Made by a program: the position numbers and the translations under genes. DNA of 19,847 bases from an uncultured Clostridia bacterium (GTDB lineage Bacteria > Bacillota > Clostridia > Oscillospirales > Ruminococcaceae): the NCBI GenBank assembly GCA_947381875.1, contig CANCXY010000028.1:1-19847 (forward strand), written 5' to 3'. The notes under the pieces are model-generated. The model was not told the origin of the DNA. It did not search any database and worked only from the letters and a program-made list of their open reading frames with translations. This document shows, one piece after another, positions 1 to 6,947 of this stretch; within the stretch, counting starts at the first letter, position 1; the number at the start of each line of letters is the position of its first letter.

Positions 1-61
1 CCCCCCCCCCCCCCCCGGGGCCCAAAACCCGCTTGTGGGGCGTTTTCTGGGTAACCCCCGG
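1..61. other. Low-complexity window edge (poly-C)
   Basis: The window opens with 16 consecutive C followed by G- and C-rich runs and no recognisable coding signal. This resembles a poorly resolved contig end rather than biological sequence. The stretch leads directly into a degraded copy of the hairpin-module repeat. Confidence 0.5.
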
Positions 62-127
62 GTCTGGGTCCATTTGGCGGAGTCCAGCGGCAGAGCCTCT
101 GGGCAGGTCCGGGCGGCAGCCCGGCGG
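62..127 (+). repeat. Hairpin-module repeat, degraded copy R1
   Basis: This copy holds degraded modules of the dispersed repeat: ..TTTGGCGGAGT, a CCAGcGGCAGAGCCTCTGG hairpin, the linker CAGGT and a CCGGGCGGCAGCCCGG hairpin. It abuts the stop codon of the minus-strand exchanger gene. Fuller copies lie at 4622, 5762, 7458, 15474 and 19776. Confidence 0.8.
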
Positions 128-1123
128 TCAGGCCATTGTGCAGGTGACGACGAGATAGGCGGCGTAGACAGCCAGGAGCGCGCCGCCCTGCCAGCGGCTG
201 AAGCGGGAACGCACGAGGGCGGGCACGAGGGCGATGAGGCCCACCAGCAGGCAGACGGGGAGGTCGACGCGCGCGAAGGCGGCGGAAATGGGCAGGGCCT
301 TGCCGGAGATGAGCGCGGCCAGCGGCATGATGAGCGTCAGATCGAGGATGTTTGCGCCGAGGATGTTGCCCACCGAGAGCGCCGACTGCTTTTTCACGAT
401 GGCCGTGATGGTGGTGACAAGCTCCGGCAGCGAGGTGCCCACGGCCACCAGCGTCACGCCGATTACGCGCTCCGGTACGCCCGCCAGGCGGGCCAGCTCG
501 CTGCCGTTATCCACTAAGAGCTGCGCCCCGGCGATGATGCCCGCCGCGCCGAAGATGAATTTCAGCACGTTTACAATCAGCACGCGGCGCGCGCTGGCGG
601 GGGTGTCCTGTGCTTGTGCGGCGGCGGGGGCGGCAGGCGCGGCGGCGCGGGCTGAAGCGGGCATGGCGGCCTTTTTCGCCTCGCGGATATTCTCCCACAG
701 GAACACGGCGAAGATTACGAACAGGCCCAGCGCCGCGGGCAGGTTCACCTCACCCTGCAACCCGCACAGGGCTGTCAGCGCGGCGGCCAGGAGCATCAGG
801 ATGGATTTGAGCAGATAGTCGCGGCGGCGGATGGCCCCCGGCATGCACAGCAGCGCCAGCGCCATGATAAGGCCGACGTTCGCCGTCACGCTGCCCACGG
901 CGTTGCCGATGGACATGTCCACCTTCCCCTGCGCGGCGGCCATCGCGGAAACCAGCATTTCGGGCATCGTGGTGGCTAAGCTGACTACCGTCGCGCCGAT
1001 GATGAGTTTCGGGATGCCGCTGCGCTCGGCGATCCAGCTTGCGGCGTCTACAAAGAGGTCGCCGCCTTTGACCACAAGCACTACTCCCAGTGCGAACAGA
1101 ACGATCGTTGTTGCAAGGTCCAT
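128..1123 (-). CDS. CaCA-family calcium/sodium (possibly Mn2+) exchanger
   Basis: This is an integral-membrane cation antiporter of the CaCA superfamily (YrbG/CaxA-like), 331 residues and full length for bacterial members. Two homologous halves are visible. The alpha-1 repeat spans about residues 42-83 (TTMPE, then GNAVGSVTANVG). The alpha-2 repeat is in the C-terminal half (GTSLPE, then GNILGANILD). An Ala-rich cytoplasmic linker (KKAAMPASARAAAPAAPAAA) separates them. An upstream in-frame ATG at 1286-1288 exists, but I chose 1123: a GGGAGG ribosome site lies 8 bases before it, the hydrophobic first helix starts there, and the longer form would read through the riboswitch terminator. The yybP-ykoY-type riboswitch upstream suggests expression rises with Mn2+, so Mn2+ export is a reasonable inferred role. 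The alpha-1 motif has GSV where many Ca2+ exchangers have GSN. Family assignment is firm; ion specificity is not. Confidence 0.9.
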   Translation of the reverse strand: MDLATTIVLFALGVVLVVKGGDLFVDAASWIAERSGIPKLIIGATVVSLATTMPEMLVSAMAAAQGKVDMSIGNAVGSVTANVGLIMALALLCMPGAIRRRDYLLKSILMLLAAALTALCGLQGEVNLPAALGLFVIFAVFLWENIREAKKAAMPASARAAAPAAPAAAQAQDTPASARRVLIVNVLKFIFGAAGIIAGAQLLVDNGSELARLAGVPERVIGVTLVAVGTSLPELVTTITAIVKKQSALSVGNILGANILDLTLIMPLAALISGKALPISAAFARVDLPVCLLVGLIALVPALVRSRFSRWQGGALLAVYAAYLVVTCTMA

Positions 1124-1219
1124 TTCCGTTTCCTCCCATCCTGAATCAAAAGGGGATGTGTCCAAGCTGTGCCTGTATGTTTCCCTGAAACACATAAAAT
1201 CGCCGCTTCGGCCACTCCC

Positions 1220-1259
1220 AAAAAAGGCCCATGCACAGCCGCCGCGCTGTACATGAGCC
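1220..1259 (-). terminator. Riboswitch-controlled intrinsic terminator
   Basis: On the minus strand a 14-bp stem (GGCTCATGTACAGC pairing with GCTGTGCATGGGCC, two G-U pairs) closes a GCGGCG loop and is followed by six T. It lies between the aptamer and the exchanger start codon, as expected for a transcriptional expression platform. Confidence 0.85.
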
Positions 1260-1301
1260 TTTGTTTTCGATGGAATGACCGGACACATGTACCGCTAAAG
1301 C

Positions 1302-1396
1302 TATACATGAGTCTCGCAAATGAAAGCAAGCCAGACCGGGAACCGGCCACGATGTTGACTTGCTGCGCCGTACCGACGCCTGCTACTCCCCCATGG
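1302..1396 (-). ncRNA. yybP-ykoY-type (manganese) riboswitch aptamer
   Basis: Read on the minus strand, the leader carries the hallmarks of the yybP-ykoY class in order: GGGGGAGTAGC (about 1392-1382), TCAACATCGTGGCC (1358-1345) and GCGAGAC (1317-1311). The outer stem P1 can form between CATG plus AGT at the 5' side and ACTCATG at the 3' side. An AGCAAG/CTTGCT stem forms inside it. This class is known to sense Mn2+ and to control Mn2+ exporters and other cation transporters. The aptamer starts a few bases after the predicted +1 and is followed by a terminator, consistent with transcriptional control of the exchanger. Confidence 0.85.
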
Positions 1397-1405
1397 GTTT
1401 TCTCT

Positions 1406-1434
1406 ATTGAACCATATCTTACCGGGAATGTCAA
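1406..1434 (-). promoter_or_regulatory. Promoter of the exchanger leader
   Basis: A perfect -35 TTGACA (1434-1429) and a -10-like TTCAAT (1411-1406) are separated by 17 bases. The predicted start near 1399 is immediately before the riboswitch 5' strand. Confidence 0.7.
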
Positions 1435-1542
1435 GGGGGCCGGCAAAAATTTTGCGGCAAAAGCGGATATATGGATTGGGAGCCGTTTTCTTCCTAATGT
1501 CCTCTCCCCACGGAAAATTTTGGCTTTTTGTCGCGCGCGTGG

Positions 1543-1571
1543 TTGCCTGCTGGGAGGGTTTGTGGTATACT
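1543..1571 (+). promoter_or_regulatory. Probable promoter of zapA-U32
   Basis: TTGCCT (1543-1548) and TATACT (1566-1571) are separated by 17 bases, a good sigma-A-type match. A second -10 (TATAAT, 1644-1649) with a weak -35 (TTTCTA, 1621-1626, 17-base spacer) lies nearer the gene and may also be used. Confidence 0.6.
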
Positions 1572-1684
1572 GGGGAAAGCGGGTCGCGGGCGGGTTCATG
1601 AATTATTTTCAAAATCCCCCTTTCTATCCGCCGGTGTTTCGTATATAATAGGGGAAGGACAGTCAGAAAAGGAGGAACCGAACC

Positions 1685-2026
1685 ATGCCTGCCAACAAAG
1701 TACGGCTGGAGATCTGCGGCGCTTCCTATGTGGTATCTTCTACCGATACCGAGGAATACATGCAGTCCCTGGCGGAAAAATTAGATAAAGATATGACACA
1801 GCTCCTGGCCGCCACGCCCACGGCGTCGGTGGCGACAGCCGCCGTCATCACGGCGCTGGGCTATCTGGACGAACTGCAAAAAAGCACCAACGGCGCGGAT
1901 AACATGCGCGCCCAGATTAAGGATTACCTGGAGGACGCCGCCAAAGCCAAATTAGCCGCCGAGGAATCGCGCCGCGAGGTGGAGCGGCTGAAACGCGAGA
2001 TCAGCTTTATGAAGGAGAACAGTTAG
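1685..2026 (+). CDS. zapA: Cell division protein ZapA
   Basis: This small FtsZ-associated protein bundles FtsZ filaments at the division ring. It has 113 residues, in the usual ZapA range. The N-terminal half carries the ZapA fold signature (VRLEICGASYVVSSTDTEEY, then ..LAEKLDKDM). The C-terminal part (about residues 75-111) is a charged coiled coil (AKLAAEESRREVERLKREI). A GGAGG site precedes the ATG by about 10 bases. The stop codon overlaps the GTG of the U32 gene by one base, so the two are probably translationally coupled. zapA next to a U32 gene is a familiar arrangement in Firmicutes. The call is confident because of size, motif and context. Confidence 0.88.
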   Translation: MPANKVRLEICGASYVVSSTDTEEYMQSLAEKLDKDMTQLLAATPTASVATAAVITALGYLDELQKSTNGADNMRAQIKDYLEDAAKAKLAAEESRREVERLKREISFMKENS

Positions 2027-4587
2027 TGTCCCCAGCCCCAAAGAAAAAACTTCCGTATATTTCCCCGCCCGCAGGGCGGGGAAATATACAGGAATCGGCC
2101 CCGAAAACGGATAGCCTTGCACCCACAGAGCGGGGAGATACACAGGAATCCGCCTCGAAGGTGGAGCACCCCGCGCCCACAGGGCGGGAAAATGCCCAGA
2201 AATCCGCCCTGAAACCGGAACTCCTTGCGCCCGCCGGGGATGGGGAAATGCTGCGCGCCGCCGTCTTTTCCGGCGCGGACGCGGTATATCTCGGCCTTTT
2301 GCGCCTCAACGCGCGGCGGTCAGCGGGCAATTTCTCAACGGAGGAGCTGCGCGCGGCGGTGTCCTTCTGCCACGCGCGCGGCGTGCGCGTATATGTGACG
2401 CTCAACACCACCATTTACCCCGCCGAGCTGCCCGATGCCGCCCGCGCTGTCCAGGACATCGCCGAGGCGGGCGCGGACGGCGTGATTGTGCAGGACCTGG
2501 CGGCAGCGCGGCTGGTGAAGCGCATCGCGCCCAGCCTGCCCCTGCACGGCTCCACGCAGATGAGTGTACACAGCCTGGACGGCGCACGCATGCTGGCCCG
2601 GCTGGGATTTTCCCGCGTGATTTTAGCACGGGAACTTTCGCTGGAGGAGATCGCGCACATTGCCGCGCATTGCGGCATAGAAACGGAAGTATTTGTGCAT
2701 GGCGCGCTGTGCATGAGCGTTTCCGGCCAATGCTGGATGAGCGCCTTTTTAGGCGGGCGCAGTGGCAACCGGGGCGCTTGCGCGGGTCCCTGCCGCCTGC
2801 CATTTGAGACATGCCCCGGCGTTTCCGCGCCGGGGGAACGTGGAAGCGTCCAAACCGCCGGGATATTTCCGTATGTTTCCCCGTCCGGCGGGCAGGAAAA
2901 CATACAGAAGCGCTCTGCTTTTGCCACATCCAGAGAGCGTTCCATTCCCGCTGCACGCCCAGGCGGCGCATTTTCCCGGCGCGGGGCGGAAAATGGCCGC
3001 CGCCCATCCGACGGGTGCGGAGAGGGCACGGCGCAAGCATGCCATTTGAGCCTGAAAGACCTTTCCATCCTGCGCTTTCTGCCCCAGTTGGCGCAGGCGG
3101 GTGTTGTTTCGGCGAAAATCGAAGGCCGTTTGCGCGCACCCGAATATGTGGCCGCCGCCGTCCATGCGGCGCTGTTGGCGCGCGACGGGGAAGATTATGA
3201 CGAAAATATCCTACAAAACGTATTTTCACGATCTGGATTTACAAATAGTTATATAACGGGCCGGCGCGGCGCGTCCATGTTCGGCGTGCGCACCGGGGAA
3301 GATGCCGCCGCCGCTCGCGCCGCCGCGCCCAAACTGCGCGAACTGTACCGCCGTGAGCGCCCGGCGGTGGGCCTGTGTATGTCGCTTTCGCTCTCGGCGG
3401 AGGGCGCGCGCCTCACCGTGCGGGACGCGGAGGGCCATTGTAGCAGGGCCGAAACCGGCGGGCCGCTGTGCGCGGGGCAGAAGCCGCCGGAGGAAGCCGC
3501 CGCCGGTTATCGCCGCTCGCTGGAAAAAACGGGCGGCACGCCGTTTTTTGCGCGGGAGATCACGGTGGAGGGCGCCGGGTGGCACTGTCCGGGCGGGACG
3601 GTCAACGAACTGCGGCGCACGGCGCTGTCGGATTTATTGTCACAGCGCGAAGCGCCACATCCCCTGCCGCACAGCTCGGCGGAGGAAGCGCTAAAGGCTC
3701 TCTTGACGGAGGCGGAACATGACACGCCGTCCGAAGGAAGGAGCGGCGATGGACAAGCCGTCCCACTTTTGGGCGGGGCTGTCGGGACAGGGGAGGCCCG
3801 CCCGGTTTGGGCCGCGCATTTTGAGCATGTGTCCGCCGCGCCGCTGGACGCACTGGCGGGTGCCGCCGCTATCAGCTTCCCTTTGACGGAGTGGCGCGAG
3901 GTACCGGAGGATCTGCGCGGCAGGACGTGGCTGTTTGCGCCGCGCGCTGTGTTTGGCGGCGGGGAGGAAAGCGTCCGGCGTCTGGCGCGGGAGAGCGCGG
4001 CGGCGGGCTTTGCGGGATATGTCGCACAGAATATCGCACAGTTTGAGACGTTCCGGGGCCTGCGGGTCGCGGGGGCGTTTGGTCTGAATATTACGAACGC
4101 GCTGTCGGCGGGGGCGTACAGGCAGATAGGCGCGTGCGCGCTGACGCTTTCGCCGGAACTGCGGGGCGTCGATCTTGCGCAGATTGCGGCGCAAACCGAT
4201 ATCCCCCTGCTGGCGCTGGCCTACGGGCATATGCCGCTGATGCTGACGCGCGCCTGTCCGCTTCAAAACGCGCGCACCTGCGCGGAATGCAGGGGCGCGG
4301 GGGAACTGCTGGACCGCAAGGGCAAGCGTTTCCCGGTGCGCTGTACAGGCGCGGGGGCGCAGGGAGCGCGCACGATATACAACCCTGTCCCGCTCTACTG
4401 GGGCGACCGTCTGACGGCGCTGGGCGGCGTAATGCCGCTGCTCTACTTCACCATAGAGGACGAGGCCCGCGCGCGGGAGGTGCTTGCGCGCTTTTCCGTC
4501 CGCGCCCCGCTGGACGGCCCCTATACACGCGGCCTGTACGAAAAAGGGACGCAGGAACGCTCAGCGGCGCAGACAGAACAATCATGA
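2026..4587 (+). CDS. U32-family peptidase/RNA-modification-type protein, repeat-expanded
   Basis: This large U32 protein has 853 residues and is related to the RlhA/YdcP branch, whose members act in 23S rRNA hydroxylation; the activity of this copy is inferred only. The core starts near residue 64 (KPELLAPAGD). A cysteine cluster at about 226-258 (GALCMSVSGQC..GNRGACAGPC) probably binds iron-sulfur. SLKDL is near 342 and KIEGRLRAPEYV near 364. A C-terminal Cys group (RACPLQNARTCAEC) lies near 743. The GTG start at 2026 has GAAGGAGA 8 bases upstream and overlaps the zapA stop. Two parts look unlike the family. Residues 1-63 are low-complexity repeats. About 85 residues sit between the Cys cluster and SLKDL, where relatives have a short linker. 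Both hold palindromic elements, yet the frame is open throughout. A third loose stretch lies near residues 565-590. Confidence 0.85.
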   Translation: MSPAPKKKLPYISPPAGRGNIQESAPKTDSLAPTERGDTQESASKVEHPAPTGRENAQKSALKPELLAPAGDGEMLRAAVFSGADAVYLGLLRLNARRSAGNFSTEELRAAVSFCHARGVRVYVTLNTTIYPAELPDAARAVQDIAEAGADGVIVQDLAAARLVKRIAPSLPLHGSTQMSVHSLDGARMLARLGFSRVILARELSLEEIAHIAAHCGIETEVFVHGALCMSVSGQCWMSAFLGGRSGNRGACAGPCRLPFETCPGVSAPGERGSVQTAGIFPYVSPSGGQENIQKRSAFATSRERSIPAARPGGAFSRRGAENGRRPSDGCGEGTAQACHLSLKDLSILRFLPQLAQAGVVSAKIEGRLRAPEYVAAAVHAALLARDGEDYDENILQNVFSRSGFTNSYITGRRGASMFGVRTGEDAAAARAAAPKLRELYRRERPAVGLCMSLSLSAEGARLTVRDAEGHCSRAETGGPLCAGQKPPEEAAAGYRRSLEKTGGTPFFAREITVEGAGWHCPGGTVNELRRTALSDLLSQREAPHPLPHSSAEEALKALLTEAEHDTPSEGRSGDGQAVPLLGGAVGTGEARPVWAAHFEHVSAAPLDALAGAAAISFPLTEWREVPEDLRGRTWLFAPRAVFGGGEESVRRLARESAAAGFAGYVAQNIAQFETFRGLRVAGAFGLNITNALSAGAYRQIGACALTLSPELRGVDLAQIAAQTDIPLLALAYGHMPLMLTRACPLQNARTCAECRGAGELLDRKGKRFPVRCTGAGAQGARTIYNPVPLYWGDRLTALGGVMPLLYFTIEDEARAREVLARFSVRAPLDGPYTRGLYEKGTQERSAAQTEQS
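2050..2094. repeat. Palindromic element copy A (in-frame, U32 N-terminus)
   Basis: This is the cleanest copy of the family. The arms TTCCGTATATTTCCCCGCCC and GGGCGGGGAAATATAC surround a short GCA loop, giving a near-perfect stem. It lies inside the coding sequence and translates as LPYISPPAGRGNIQE without a stop. Confidence 0.85.
2074..2235 (+). repeat. Three tandem 54-bp (18-residue) repeats
   Basis: Units 2074-2127, 2128-2181 and 2182-2235 align without gaps. Each begins with a variant of the right arm of palindromic element A (GGGCGGGGAAATATACAGGAA, degraded in later units) and ends in CTTGCxCCC-like sequence. The protein units share a ..RG(N/D)xQ(E/K)SAxK....AP(T/A) pattern, with Gln at residues 22, 40 and 58. 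The third unit runs into the conserved LLAPAGD start of the U32 domain. Confidence 0.8.
2866..2910. repeat. Palindromic element copy B (in-frame, inside U32)
   Basis: TTTCCGTATGTTTCCCCG and GGAAAACATACAGAAG flank a GC-rich centre. It is read in the same frame as copy A (FPYVSPSGGQENIQK against LPYISPPAGRGNIQE). It sits in the extra segment between the Cys cluster and SLKDL. Confidence 0.8.
2969..2995. repeat. Short palindrome J inside U32 insert
   Basis: CATTTTCC and GGAAAATG arms surround a GC-rich centre, similar to the core of the palindromic element family. A further GC-only palindrome (CCCCGGCG..CGCCGGGG, 2813-2834) lies at the other end of the same insert. Confidence 0.5.
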
Positions 4588-4588
4588 T

Positions 4589-4620
4589 TTTTCCTCCCCG
4601 CCTTCGGCGGGGAGGAAAAA
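4589..4620. repeat. Palindromic element copy H between U32 and dut
   Basis: TTTTTCCTCCCCGCC and GGCGGGGAGGAAAAA form a perfect stem with a TTCG loop just after the U32 stop. T is on the 5' side and A on the 3' side, the reverse of an intrinsic terminator, so it fits the palindromic family better than a terminator. Confidence 0.7.
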
Positions 4621-4621
4621 T

Positions 4622-4731
4622 GGAACAAGATGGGTTTCCAAAGGGGGCTTGTCCCCTTTGGCGGAGTCCAGAGGCAGAGCCTCTGGCAGGTCCGGGCAGC
4701 GCCCGGACGGGTTTGGGCGGCAGCCCAACAG
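4622..4731 (+). repeat. Hairpin-module repeat R2
   Basis: After the head GATGGGTTTCC come four hairpins: CCAAAGGGGG..CCCCTTTGG (4638-4661), CCAGAGGCAGAGCCTCTGG (4668-4686), CCGGGCAGCGCCCGG (4692-4706) and TTGGGCGGCAGCCCAA (4713-4728). The linkers CGGAGT and CAGGT are shared with other copies. The repeat ends directly at the dut ribosome site. Confidence 0.9.
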
Positions 4732-4745
4732 GGGAGGCGCAGGCA

Positions 4746-5189
4746 ATGGTACTGAAATACAAGAAAGTGCGCGATGGGGCGCAGGCTCCCATGCGGGCGA
4801 GCGATGGGGCGGCGGGGTATGACCTGTGCGCGCTGTGCGGGGAGGAAGGGATCACCGTGCAGCCGGGGGAGCGTGTCGGCGTGCCGACGGGCATTGCGAT
4901 AGAACTGCCGGGGCCGGAGGTCGCGGCGTTCATTTTCGCGCGCAGCGGACTGGGTCTGCGGCACGGCATTACCCTTCCGAACTGCGTGGGCGTGATCGAT
5001 TCCGACTACCGGGGCGAGCTGATTGTGGCGCTTGTCAATATATCAGAGGAGCCGTATACCATCCGGCGCGGGGAGCGTGTGGCGCAGCTGGTAATCATGC
5101 CGGTCTGTACGCCGGAACTGTGCGAGACCGAAGCGCTGAGCGATACCGCGCGCGGCGCGCAGGGGTTCGGCTCCACGGGAAAACTGTGA
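4746..5189 (+). CDS. dut: dUTP diphosphatase (trimeric dUTPase)
   Basis: This enzyme hydrolyses dUTP to dUMP and pyrophosphate, keeping uracil out of DNA and feeding dTMP synthesis. It has 147 residues, the normal length, and all five trimeric-dUTPase motifs are visible: ASDGAAGYDLCA (18-29), ARSGLG (65-70), NCVGVIDSDYRGE (79-91, with catalytic Asp85), RRGERVAQLV and the C-terminal arm RGAQGFGSTG. The ATG at 4746 is chosen because GGGGAGG lies 8 bases before it and the protein then starts like family members; the open frame extends further upstream only through repeat R2. maf starts 10 bases after its stop, so the two are probably co-transcribed. Confidence 0.95.
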   Translation: MVLKYKKVRDGAQAPMRASDGAAGYDLCALCGEEGITVQPGERVGVPTGIAIELPGPEVAAFIFARSGLGLRHGITLPNCVGVIDSDYRGELIVALVNISEEPYTIRRGERVAQLVIMPVCTPELCETEALSDTARGAQGFGSTGKL

Positions 5190-5199
5190 GGGATACCAA

Positions 5200-5769
5200 A
5201 TGAAATTGATCCTTGCTTCCGCGTCGCCGCGCCGGAGGGAACTGCTGGCGAAGATTACACTAGCGTTCACTGTCCGCGCGGCGGCATTTGATGAACATAC
5301 TGTTACGGAGACCACTCCCGCTGCCCTGGCCGAGGCGCTGGCGGCGGGGAAATGCCGCGCCGTTGCCGGGGAGCAGCCGGAGGCGCTTGTCATTGGGTGC
5401 GATACGGTGGTGGACGTGGACGGCGCGGTGTTCGGGAAACCGCGCGACGCAGAGGACGCACACCGCATGCTGTGCGCGCTTTCGGGGCGGGCGCACTTTG
5501 TCCACACGGGCGTGTGCCTGTGCGGCGGCGGGCGCGAGGAGCGGTTCTGTGAGACGACACGTGTCACCTTCGCGCCGCTCACCGACGCCGAAATAGACGC
5601 GTACATCGCCACCGGCGATCCCTTTGACAAGGCGGGCGCATATGGCGTGCAGAACGGCGCGTGCAAATTTGTCCAGCGCGTCGAGGGGTGTTTCTTCAAT
5701 GTGATGGGCCTGCCCGTCGCGCGTCTGTACACGGCGCTGAAATCCTGGCCGAATTCCTCCTTGGAATAA
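5200..5769 (+). CDS. maf: Maf-family nucleoside triphosphate pyrophosphatase
   Basis: This is a Maf/YhdE-type house-cleaning enzyme that hydrolyses dTTP/UTP and modified nucleotides to monophosphates; the family is also linked to septum formation. It has 189 residues, the usual size. The signature ASASPRRRELL is at residues 6-16. FDE near 30, CDTVVDVDG near 67-75, GKPRDAEDAHRML and GDPFDKAGAYGVQ follow. It starts 10 bases after dut with a modest GAGGG site. The last codons (TTG GAA TAA) coincide with sequence shared with repeat R2, so the repeat may supply the stop codon. Substrate choice within the family cannot be fixed from the sequence alone. Confidence 0.93.
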   Translation: MKLILASASPRRRELLAKITLAFTVRAAAFDEHTVTETTPAALAEALAAGKCRAVAGEQPEALVIGCDTVVDVDGAVFGKPRDAEDAHRMLCALSGRAHFVHTGVCLCGGGREERFCETTRVTFAPLTDAEIDAYIATGDPFDKAGAYGVQNGACKFVQRVEGCFFNVMGLPVARLYTALKSWPNSSLE

Positions 5770-5891
5770 GATGGGTTTCCAAAGGGGCTGCGCCCCTTTG
5801 GCGGAGTCCAGAGGCAGCGCCTCTGGCAGGTCCGGGCAGCGCCCGGCGGAGTCCAGAGGCAGCGCCTCTGGCGGGTCCGGGCAGCGCCCGG
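5762..5891 (+). repeat. Hairpin-module repeat R3 with duplicated module pair
   Basis: The head TGGAAtAAGATGGGTTTCC matches R2 in 18 of 19 positions. It is followed by CCAAAGGGGC..GCCCCTTTGG and then two successive copies of the pair CCAGAGGCAGCGCCTCTGG plus CCGGGCAGCGCCCGG. It begins inside the last codons of maf. Confidence 0.9.
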
Positions 5892-5956
5892 CGGGGCTTT
5901 TGGGGGAATGTAAACCTTGCAAGGGAAACATTTATCACTGTTTGCTAAAAAAAGTG

Positions 5957-5985
5957 TTGTATCGGCGAAGATTTTGTGATAGTAT
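5957..5985 (+). promoter_or_regulatory. Possible promoter of the MinD-like gene
   Basis: TTGTAT (5957-5962) and TAGTAT (5980-5985) are spaced by 17 bases in the only AT-rich patch between maf and the ATPase gene. The implied leader is about 160 bases. Confidence 0.45.
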
Positions 5986-6154
5986 ATAAATATGCTATGG
6001 GTGGCAGTTTCACAATTTTCGGATGGACGGCAAGCCGCCTCAAAGAGGGCATTCGGTTTTTGGGGCCGCATGCGCTTTTTGAGACAGCTTGACAGGCTCC
6101 GCCGGGATGCGTGGGCTGCGCCGTGGGTTCCGAAAAGGATGGGAAAAAAATAGC

Positions 6155-6886
6155 ATGCGTGGAGACGTGATCATGGTGGCCTCCGGCAAAGGGGGCACGG
6201 GGAAAAGCACGCTTTCAGTGCTGATCGGCGCGGCGCTGGCGGCACGCGGGGAACGCGTACTGGTGGCGGAATTAGATGTCGGCCTGCGCAGTATCGACCA
6301 TATCGCGGGCGCGGCGGGGCAGATCGTGTACGACGTGGGCGACGTACTGGCCGGGCGCTGCGACGCCGCGAAAGCCGTCGTGGAAAGCCCGCTGTACCCG
6401 GACCTGTACCTGCTGGCCGCGCCCTACACCAACGGGCGCATCCGCCCGGATACGCTGTGTGCGTTCGTACAGGGCGTGCGCCCGGTGTTCGATACCGTGC
6501 TGCTGGATACGGCGGCGGGGCTTGGCGCGCCGTTCCTCTCGGCGTGCGCGGCGGCGAACCGCGCGCTGCTCGTACTCACGCCCGACCCCGTGGCCCTGCG
6601 CGACGGCCGCACGGTATGTGACGCGCTGGCGCTGCGCGGCTGCACGGATACGCGCCTGCTTGTCAACCAGACCCCCCGCGCGCTGGAGGGATGCGGCGTG
6701 CGCAGTTTAGATGAGTGCATTGATACTGTGGGCGCGCGCCTCATCGGCGTGGTGCCATTCAGCGACGTGATCCGCCGCGCGGGGCAGACGGGTACGCGCC
6801 TGCCCGTGCAGAGCCGCGCCTGGCGCGTGATGCGCGCCGTGGCCGCGCGCCTGTGCGGCGAGGACACGCCCCTGCTTATCCGGTAG
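6155..6886 (+). CDS. MinD/ParA-family ATPase
   Basis: This P-loop ATPase resembles MinD, the membrane-cycling division-site regulator. It has 243 residues from the ATG at 6155. A deviant Walker A box (SGKGGTGKST) is near residue 10, LDVGLRSIDHIAG near 40-52, a switch/Walker B region (VLLDTAAGLGAP) near 115-127, and an NQTPRA nucleotide-binding motif follows. An upstream TTG at 6089 is open in frame, but the added residues (GSAGMRGLRRGFRKGW) do not look like a MinD start, and AAGGATGGG precedes 6155. The protein ends at ..ARLCGEDTPLLIR, without the usual C-terminal membrane-targeting helix. No minC or minE is in the window. mgsA follows; together they match a Clostridia order where minD and mgsA sit near mre genes. 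It may be a divergent MinD or a related ATPase. Confidence 0.8.
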   Translation: MRGDVIMVASGKGGTGKSTLSVLIGAALAARGERVLVAELDVGLRSIDHIAGAAGQIVYDVGDVLAGRCDAAKAVVESPLYPDLYLLAAPYTNGRIRPDTLCAFVQGVRPVFDTVLLDTAAGLGAPFLSACAAANRALLVLTPDPVALRDGRTVCDALALRGCTDTRLLVNQTPRALEGCGVRSLDECIDTVGARLIGVVPFSDVIRRAGQTGTRLPVQSRAWRVMRAVAARLCGEDTPLLIR

Positions 6887-6947
6887 CGGCGCCCCTTTCC
6901 CTGCGGGAATCCATTTTCAGCCGTGCGCTGAAAAACAGCCGGTCCCG

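Noticed and set aside
2798..3050. TGCCATTTGAG copies as a target-site duplication
   Set aside because: The two copies are 242 bases apart and in different reading frames; precise excision would break the gene, so a simple insertion event does not fit.
4589..4620. Intrinsic terminator after the U32 gene
   Set aside because: The T run is on the 5' side of the stem and A on the 3' side on either strand, so no U tract follows the hairpin.
5043..6071. 342-codon minus-strand frame across maf and repeat R3
   Set aside because: It is the antisense of maf plus translated repeat modules, with no recognisable domain.
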